Source: Apiospora phragmitis
Taxonomy: Eukaryota > Ascomycota > Sordariomycetes > Amphisphaeriales > Apiosporaceae
NCBI GenBank assembly: GCA_038363925.1
Contig: JAQQWL010000005.1
Coordinates: 3,224,001-3,288,000 of the forward strand
DNA: 64,000 bases
Direction: 5' to 3'
The notes under the pieces were generated by a model. That model was given only the letters and a program-made list of their open reading frames with translations. It was not told the origin of the DNA and ran no database searches. Each line of letters opens with the position of its first letter. Position 1 is the stretch's first letter. A program made the translations under genes and the position numbers. Positions 56,625 through 64,000 of this stretch are shown piece after piece.

Positions 56625-59334
56625 CTATGCGAAAGAAAGGGAAGGGGAAAAAACAAACAGTAAACCAGAATTAAGTGCCGTGTCACCTGTTGCGGTCTTC
56701 TGAAGGACCAGCAGAACGTGGCCTGGATGATATGGACCGGAAACTGTGCGATAACATCCCAGCCAACCATCCGGCCGTGCCGAGTCGCGAGACCCTCGTG
56801 GTACTGGCGACAAGATGCCACGCTCAGTATCTGCATCGTCATGCCGGATGGGCAAATGACTGGACGTATTGGAAGATGACGAGGAAGATGCTTGTAAAGA
56901 AAAGTCATCGTCGCTATTGTCACGGTAAGGCTCGTAGCGGGGGCTCGAAGGGGATCCACGCGCCAAAGATCTCACAACGTCTCCCTTGCAGATGGGACAT
57001 GTGCGACGTCGTGTCGTCAACCAAGGCGTTCTGGATTTAGGGTCAGTAAAGCTGGTTCGGGGAGGAATGGGGATCGATCAGGTTAACGGATTACTCACAT
57101 GCACTCGACGTGGAATTCGTGGCCACAAGGCAAACTCATAACCTGGCTGACACCGTCGACGTATTCCTCCAGGCAAACAACGCACTCCACTTGCCTGCCC
57201 ATGTACTTCTTCCACTCGCTCGGTTTCTCGTGCGATGGCGACGAGCCTGGTAGCTGCAATGCCGAATTGGCCTGTAGAAGGTCCCCAGCAACACCTGTAG
57301 TGGTCCGTGAACGAGGCCGGGACCTGGAAGGGCCATGTTGGCTCTGCAGCAACGGCGTGGTAGGAGAGGGCGGCGAAGGGGTGGGAATTCTGGGTGAATG
57401 GCTTGGGGTAGATGCCACCGTATGATAAGTGCGGACTGGAAGCCTCTCGACCACCGACTTGGGTGCTCTCCATCTCCGGCGGCGGATCCGCGCACGTAAA
57501 ATTAGCAGAGCATACACCACAGTCAACGTGATCAGCGGACTGATGACCAAGACCAATAGGGTGTCGAGGAACGGACTGGCCCCGTTGGTCGGCGTGATCA
57601 CAATCCAGAGTCCCTCGTGGTCGCCAGGGGGAGGGTGGATTGCCGTCTGGGTAGGCGCTGCGACTTTGACGATGGGGGTGTTGGTGGGAACGGGCGGCAA
57701 CTCGACCCGATGCGCATCAGTACGACCACCAAATAAGCGCCAGAAGAATCCACCCTTGCTTGTGCTTTCCTTTGCCTCTCCCGACTTCGACTTCGTGGAT
57801 GGTTCTTCATTGGTGGCATACTCTCCGCTGCCAGGAGTTATGCTGCCACCCTGGGGACCTTTGTGGTCCTTGGGCTTCTTCGCATCTTGTTTCGATGCTG
57901 TGTCCACCTCGTTCGTCTTCTCATTCGTCTTCGGTGATCCGTAAGAACTCGTGTCTTGCTCCCGCAGATCAGACACCAAGTCGGGATCGCGCCAATCATG
58001 GACACCGATTCTGAAGCCGTCTCCTTGCTTCTGGTCTGCCGTCGTCTTCGAGCCGGATGCCGAACTACCCTTGGCTGCCTTTTCCATGCTGTCCCTAATG
58101 ATCCTATCTTTCTCGTCTGAAAAATCCTCCACTAGGACCCAGTCATGCTGACCACTGCTTGGAGGGCGACTCGTACCACTGGTAGTTGCTGACGAGCGCC
58201 AGCTAAAAACGCGAGCGAAAAAGCTTCGGTTATCTGCCGCCGGTGCAGCGGATCCATCAGTATTCGAGGACTCAACATCTTTCTTCGCTGCCGTATTCGC
58301 TTTGCCGGCGACTGCTTCCCCTGGGCTTCTGGACCTTGGCTGCTGCTTGCTGCTGTTGGCGTGCCTTCTTCCTCTCCGTTTGCTGTACTTTCTGAGTAGG
58401 CTTCCCGTTTTCATCGATGAAATCTTCAATGTAACTTCCAGGCTGCATCATCAAGGACAAGAGATAGGCCGTTGTCCGGGAGGTAAAAACCGAGGGTATA
58501 GTAATATTCGATGTGTCGCCGTGTGCGTACATCTGGATTAGTGGGCCACCCCGGACGTTATCGCCGACGACGAGAGCAACAGCTCCCCTTCGCTGGGCCC
58601 ATTTCACCTTCTCGAGAAAGCCGCAGCCGCCACGGCTAAGCAGCACGATCTTACCGGCGATCTCAGCGCCCTCTTGTATGGACTGAATATCGGCATGGCC
58701 TGAACTGACAAGGCCCGACGCATCAGTCTGCAGTTTCGGAGACCGATCCAACCCAACATGAAGATAATCATCTGTGCCGTCGTTCACGGGCACCTTTGGG
58801 GACTTGGTACCCTGCTTCAAAGCCGCCGCGGCTTCCTTGGAAATATCGTCGCGCTTGGCCCGCCTGTTCGTTTTGCTGCTGGGCGGTTTGATCGAGCCGA
58901 CCTTGTCTTGGCCCTCCTTAATGAATGTCGTCTTGAGAACAACATTGGTATTGCCGTCATTCCAGCCCGGTACGTCACTACAGCCGAGTTCACCTTCTCC
59001 GACATCGTCTTGCAGTGTCTCTTCGGTGAAGCCGCTTCCTATCCATAGCTGGCCGTTCAAGCCCTTGTTGGGGAGTTGAGGGCCGAAGCCCGCGGGTCGT
59101 GCGGCGAACGACGTGGTATTATCTGCGGCGATGGTGATGACTGCATTCGGAAGGAATAGGGGCGAATGGAGCGGATAGGGAGAATAGTGACTTGAATCGA
59201 CTCTTGTCCGGGGCGGTAGGGGTTGTCACAATGGTCGGGGCAGCCGGGGCCAGAGTCGATGTGATTGCGCGGCAGAGGAGGAAGAGGCAAGCGGCGAAGA
59301 AGAGGGCGAGTATGACGATGCGTGGAGGACGCAT
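56625..59334 (-). CDS. PA-TM-RING E3 ubiquitin ligase (two frameshifts as read)
   Basis: Main exon 59334..57099 and a second exon 57030..56625, joined in phase 2 inside the RING; about 879 residues when two single-base surpluses are removed. The ATG at 59334 begins a signal peptide (MRPPRIVILALFFAACLFLL). A PA domain follows with IAGKIVLLSRGGCGFLEKVKWAQ, VALVVGD and ITIPSVFTSR. A long low-complexity region comes next, then a transmembrane helix (LVLVISPLITLTVVYALLIL), and then RING-H2 CVVCLEEY, LPCGHEFHVEC, TPWLTTRRRTCPICK. Relatives in animals (RNF13, GRAIL) act on endosomes. The frame changes near 59190-59200 (CCCC) and 58312-58320 (GGGG) each need one base fewer; conserved-looking sequence (HYSPYPLHSPLFLPNAVI; DVESSNTDG) lies across them. 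The C-terminal end after CPICK is variable and may have another intron. Confidence 0.85.
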
Positions 59335-62300
59335 CGTGTTGAATAGCGCGGGGACTGGGTTTCGAGTCGGGTAGTGGATATCGAATGGATTATACTGCTA
59401 GGAGTAGAGAGATCGCGTGTCCCGACAGGCGTGCGTGCAGTCGAGGGCAGACACACTGCGCTGAGATCTGCGAGGCTATGCTGCCCAGGCTCGTATTCCA
59501 GACGAAGCCTGGATTGAACCGACGGTGGTTGCCACCGAGAACGACACCAAAGGATGATGATGCAGAAGAAGCTGCGCGAGCGACGCAACCAACCAAGCCG
59601 CCGCCAAGTCAAAATATGACTAAATAGAGATAGGTGATAGAAAAAAAAAGAAGTCGGATGGGGCTGTATGTAGTGCTTATTCGAATGGGAAGGATTTCCT
59701 GACTTGTCGCCGAGTCGTATGCTCAGTGTCGGGCGTCCGTGTAACTCTAATGTCTGGGTTGCATGCACTCGGGCGAGCTGTAAGCTCGGCCTGTAAAGTC
59801 TTTTGAAGCGGCGGCACGCATTTATTCGTTCGTCAATCAAACTGTAAAACAGGACCTAGTCATGCTGTGCGTCCAGAAGGAATTGGGCGACAAGAAAGAA
59901 CAGAAAGGAGGAAATAAGAGGTCGACAGCAAATAAACTGGAAGAGCAAGGGAATAATGAAATAGGCGAGAAGCAGCGACAGTAGGCTTGTGAGACAAGGC
60001 AAATGATTTGAAGTATTGGGGGAGTCTTAGGGGGGTTGTTGTAAGTGGTCGGGTCATGCAGTAGCTAAAAGTCAGTCCATCAGGCAAGCAGGTGGTTAGG
60101 TAAGGTTAAAACCACTGGTGGAGGCCGAGAGTGGGCAGGATCAGATCAGACCAGACTCTAACCAGGCACTCTCTGACTGACGGCTGATGGGAAAGCGAGG
60201 CAGGCGAGGGGCACTCAAGGCACTCGGGGCATGCGGCACGGCGGGCATGGGCATGGGCGTGCACGCACACACGCGATGCCAGGATGGCCCCAAATCGCGG
60301 CTCCAAAATAAAGGACCAGGGCCCTGCAGATGGCAGAGTCAGAACCAGGCGGGTGCCGCCAGGGTCTGGCAATCAAGCGGCAAGGGGTAATGTGATATGG
60401 AATACGGGGTTAATTAATCGAAAAGAGGAGTTGGCTCTTTTTGACAGGAATGCGACGATGGACCGAGAGAAGCGATAGCGATGGGCTTGGAGGGAGTGGC
60501 AGGGTGTGTGTTTTCGTTTCATGGATCGATAATGGTGACGATGATATCAAACGGGCTTGGTCGCATGTACAGACGTTAGTAGTGACTTGGTGAATATTTC
60601 AGCTCTTGGACCTGCAAACCACGTTCTGTCCAATGCAATGAATCATTTCCCAATAGAGCGTCTGTAAAGTATTGCATATGTACATGTATGCACTGCACTG
60701 TCGCTAGGTAATGCTGCTACACACCCACCCTCGAATCAAATGTCAGGAGTTCAGCTTTATGACCTGGCCTGCTGGCGACGGTGATCTCATGACGAGAGGA
60801 ATGTGCCAAGTAAAAAAGGCCGGGTAGCGGCAGTGACCGACCCAGACCATTGCCCAGTCCATTTTTTAACCAGTGGCGTTTTAGGGGACTTCTCACGCTG
60901 CACGCCGCTTGCTCCTCGATTATGCAGTGTAATCTTTTGGATACCTCTGTGGCCCATGTTCACTTGTTCGGTTGCATTCGACATTGCATGAGATGAGACT
61001 TCCAGAAGCCAAAGAACATTTGCTCTATGCTTGATCATACATACATCAGGTATCGTAACTCCTTGCAATCTGCCGGTCCATGCACGGCGCTTACAGAGTA
61101 TGCTGGTATGTTTATGCTCTTTACTTGACTCTTGACACCGGAGCCCGGGTCACAAACTGATGCAATGGTGAGATCGGTCTCCTGCAGCAGGCCAAACAGC
61201 TCAATCAACAAAAGGCTCGCATAGACCACCTGAAATTGCCACTAAGCACCACCTATGTACATGTTTGCTTGGCTTAGGTTACATGCTTGCCCCAAAGCGA
61301 CCACAGCCAAAGGCTGCCAGCTGGACAGCTGAGGGGAAACATCACGACTAGCGCCAACAGGAATAACTCAATAAGAAGAGCCTTGGAAGTTGAGAGGACA
61401 GGCTGCACTACAGACAAGAGCTCTCGGTGAGCTCGGTGAGCTCGGGTACCGTACTCCGTACTTACCCAGATACTTGCGCATTCTGCCATTATGAAGTCTG
61501 GGACAATATTAATCAAGGCGATAAAACCGCAATCGCCCATCTATGCCAAATCCATACCCGGAATACCTTGTAACTGTCACTGATCGTCAATGACTGTAAC
61601 GGCTGGGCCTCTGCTTGTGGGGGTGGAAGTGGCTATGCCGGGCACAGACTCGAAACGAAACGGCAACACGGCACCTGGAGATTTTCACAGGGATCTATTG
61701 GCTTGATTGATTCATGAAAAAAGGATCGAAGACTCGCGCGAGAGAACAACGCTCAGGATTTAAGTACCAGCCTGCATGGCATATGCACTTCAGTTGTTCT
61801 ATCGGTTCACGTCGTTCGAGGGCTATGGCATCTGCACGCATCATGCCATCTCTCAAGTGGGGTGTGCAATATCGCAATGGTCCAGCATCCTACCGGAAAT
61901 ACTGTATGACCCCCCCCCCATACCTAGGGAGGCACTTAGGATCTCGAGGCGCAAATAACAGTCGTCCGTTCAGTCATGTCTTTCTACAAAATGTCTTTCT
62001 GTAAAAGTGCCGGCGGGTGCCCTCCATACCAGAATCAGAGAAATGAGGCCCGTCCCGGATGCGGAATGTCCACGGAATGTCCCCAAGGAAGCCCCGCGGA
62101 ATCAAGCGCTGTCGAGGACGGCACTTTGGGAGCCTGCCAGCCTGCACACAACGCCGTACCACTCAGTACAAGGTCACCTGATCATCCAACAACTTGTCGT
62201 CACCCCCCATTCGTCTTATTGTGATCATCTCCAGTTCTTTGTACATGATCTTCAATGATTAACTTGGTTTTCAGCCTGCAGAACATCTTTGAGTAGATCA

Positions 62301-62632
62301 TGATAGAAATGCGGATGTGATGCTCAGTAAGGCCCGAGGGGCACAGGTGGGTCGTCCGGGGGGGGGGGGGTCGGGTCTCAATTCTTTCTAGCGCCGAATC
62401 GGCGAACAGTCATCGGCAAGCTGAGAATAGGAAATCAGCTCGGCTTCGGCCGCCTTACGGAAACGGTGTTCAGAATGCCGCATATAATACTTGCGGGGTG
62501 TCTCCGAGCTTAGGGTTCATCTCCATAGAAGCCACCATCGTCAACCCGTGATATTACAAGAGCCTCATACTGAACGCAACGCTAGAATTGCGTGTTTCAC
62601 AGCTTTTAATCATTGTCCAAGCTGTATCCTTA
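59335..62632. other. Long intergenic region
   Basis: About 3.3 kb without a confident gene. It has poly-C or poly-G tracts (around 61910 and 62359), a short GAGCTCGGT direct repeat near 61430-61450, and only short frames of random appearance. Confidence 0.4.
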
Positions 62633-63516
62633 ATGAGCCACTCCGCACGCACCATGGAGCTACCGTTTCCAGTTCCCGCGTCGCTGGCACCGGGCTTTGT
62701 CCTCTCCCCATGACCGCCGCAGACACGGACGCAGCCGCGGTCGTCTACTGCGAGTCCTTCAAGACGGATCCGGCGAACACCTACTGGTGGCCCAAAGATC
62801 TGGCACCGCTGCTCGCGTGGTGCAGCGGCCGCATGCGGCTGAAGCTCCGCGATCCTCTGGTGCGCGTCTTCAAGATCACCGACACCGCGAACGGCGAAAT
62901 GGTTGCCTTCGCGAGGTGGGATGTTCCCACGGGCTCCACCAGATTCGGCACATGGATCGGCGGGGAAAACGACAAGGTGGACGTCACGGCCCTGGTGGAG
63001 GGCGGCGATGGGACTGCAGCGGCAGTAGAGAAGCAGCCATTAACGGCAAGCGCTGATGCCGCGGCGCCGGCTCCGGGGGATTATCCGGAAGGGGGAACGT
63101 GGAAATTGCTGGGCGTTTCTTCTCGGCCTTGAATGCTTCCCAGAAGAAATGGAAGACAGATGATATGCTAGGTGAGTGTGTCAAGTCTATCCGCATGGCT
63201 TCCCCTTCCCCTTTCCCTCTACAAATGCAAACCTCGAGGCTAACGGGCGACAATAGGACTTTCACTGCTTTGTGTTTCGCCAAAATATTTCAGAAGAGGC
63301 ATTGCAATGGCTCTCCTGGCCCCCATGTTGGACATTGCCGATGCAGAGGGCCGGAAGACGTACTTGGAGGCTACCGCTGCTGGGAAGCCGCTATATGAGC
63401 GACTCGGCTTCCGCCTGGTCGAAGTGCTCGAGTTCAATTGGGATGAGCTAACCAAGGAACGGAACGGGCTCTACAAGAACTGGGTCATGATTAGGGATCC
63501 CGTGGCTCAGAAGTAA
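62633..63516 (+). CDS. GNAT-family N-acetyltransferase (two frameshifts as read)
   Basis: Two exons, 62633..63171 and 63257..63516; 266 residues when two bases are restored. The ATG at 62633 starts MSHSARTMELPFPVPASLAPGF. The frame breaks at 62706-62709, where CTCTCCCCATG lacks one C to join VLSP to MTAADTDAAAVVYCESF. It breaks again at 63091-63095 in a G run, where one more G joins YPEGG to NVEIAGRFFSALNAS. Exon 2 gives LLCVSPKYFRRGIAMALL, with the R-x-x-G-x-A acetyl-CoA loop, and ends GKPLYERLGFRLVEVLEFNW with the typical terminal YERLGF motif. This is the fungal GNAT type often found near metabolite genes; the substrate is unknown. The length and motifs are normal otherwise. Confidence 0.85.
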
Positions 63517-63912
63517 AACAACAAGCCAGTTGGTTCATTACAGCGAGCCCCATGAGCCGGTATTAATAGGATTGCTGCTTCAAACTGGAGTGATAAAGAG
63601 ATCAAGGAAGGCGATGTGTTCAAATCACATAAGTGATGCGCTAGTGCTCTGTATTGACAAATAAAAAGGGTCATCATCAATAAGCAGGGCCAGGAACACC
63701 ATGCTTGCCCATCGATGTACCTGTCGACATTAAGGCTGATTGACTGAACCTAACTCAACAGAATGACTCAACTTTCCGAGTGGATTTATGAAATATCCCC
63801 AAACAAAACCGCATTTTACTAGTTTCCCAACTTCTTAGCTTAATGCCAACGACTCTCCTGAGTTTCCCCTCTTTACTAATAGGCAGTCAGTCTACTTGAA
63901 TATCCCATTGCA
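63517..63912. other. Convergent intergenic region
   Basis: Shared 3' flanks of the GNAT gene and the gene running off the right edge; no gene seen. Confidence 0.4.
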
Positions 63913-63999
63913 TCAAGCTTTGGCGTGCTCCACATTCTCGATCGTACCATCCTCACTAACGACCTTCTTCACCGCCCCGTCGGGCGCGACAGCCCTAAA
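63913..63999 (-). CDS. C-terminal end of a gene cut by the window edge
   Basis: On the minus strand the last 28 codons read FRAVAPDGAVKKVVSEDG and end ENVEHAKA before a TGA at 63915-63913. Composition and codon use look coding, and no stop occurs back to the edge. Too short to identify. Confidence 0.55.
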   Translation of the reverse strand, partial: FRAVAPDGAVKKVVSEDGTIENVEHAKA

Positions 64000-64000
64000 C

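Noticed and set aside
61905..62372. Poly-C and poly-G tracts as telomeric or G-quadruplex structure
   Set aside because: Single homopolymers, no repeated G-tract pattern and no telomere repeat.

Overview
The window looks like a filamentous ascomycete (Pezizomycotina, probably Sordariomycetes). Genes carry short GT-AG introns of roughly 50-180 nt. The gene content is typical of such fungi: a complex I 21 kDa subunit, HET, NACHT and 2EXR proteins, a Zn2Cys6 regulator, an exo-polygalacturonase, SRPK-like kinases, and a transposon ruined by RIP-like C-to-T/G-to-A mutation. No CRISPR, operon or other prokaryotic signal is seen.

Layout. 0-4.3 kb: secreted proteins (DUF1996, GH28 exo-polygalacturonase) and a DUF427 protein. 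4.9-23.6 kb: mostly conserved housekeeping genes, namely ESCRT-III DID2, the SKI2 RNA helicase, a membrane protein, a sugar transporter, the fork-protection factor CSM3, complex I NUO-21 and a Zn2Cys6 transcription factor. 23.6-45 kb: an accessory, decaying stretch with a broken HET gene, a GMC oxidoreductase needing four frame corrections, a SnoaL-like protein, an amidase fragment, a squalene-hopene-cyclase-like gene without its catalytic centre, a degenerate tRNA-Gly, an unknown gene, an SRPK-like kinase and a 1.9 kb RIP-mutated pogo/Fot1-like transposon. 45-54.1 kb: a 2EXR protein, a secreted S41 peptidase-like protein, and a tail-to-tail NACHT/HET pair that resembles a fungal allorecognition or immune locus. 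54.4-64 kb: an MDR reductase, a PA-TM-RING ubiquitin ligase, a GNAT acetyltransferase and the last 28 codons of a gene cut by the right edge.

Many otherwise convincing genes need a one-base correction to read through (exo-polygalacturonase, MFS, Zn2Cys6, GMC x4, the 38 kb gene, GNAT x2, RING x2). Nearly all of these sites lie in or next to short homopolymers. Long genes such as SKI2 (3.9 kb), HET at 52 kb and MDR are intact. This pattern fits homopolymer indel errors in the assembly at least as well as true gene death. The HET stop codon, the amidase fragment, the cyclase deletion and the RIP-mutated transposon cannot be explained that way and look like real decay.

Exon boundaries were derived by hand from splice signals and reading frame. 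No homology search was run.
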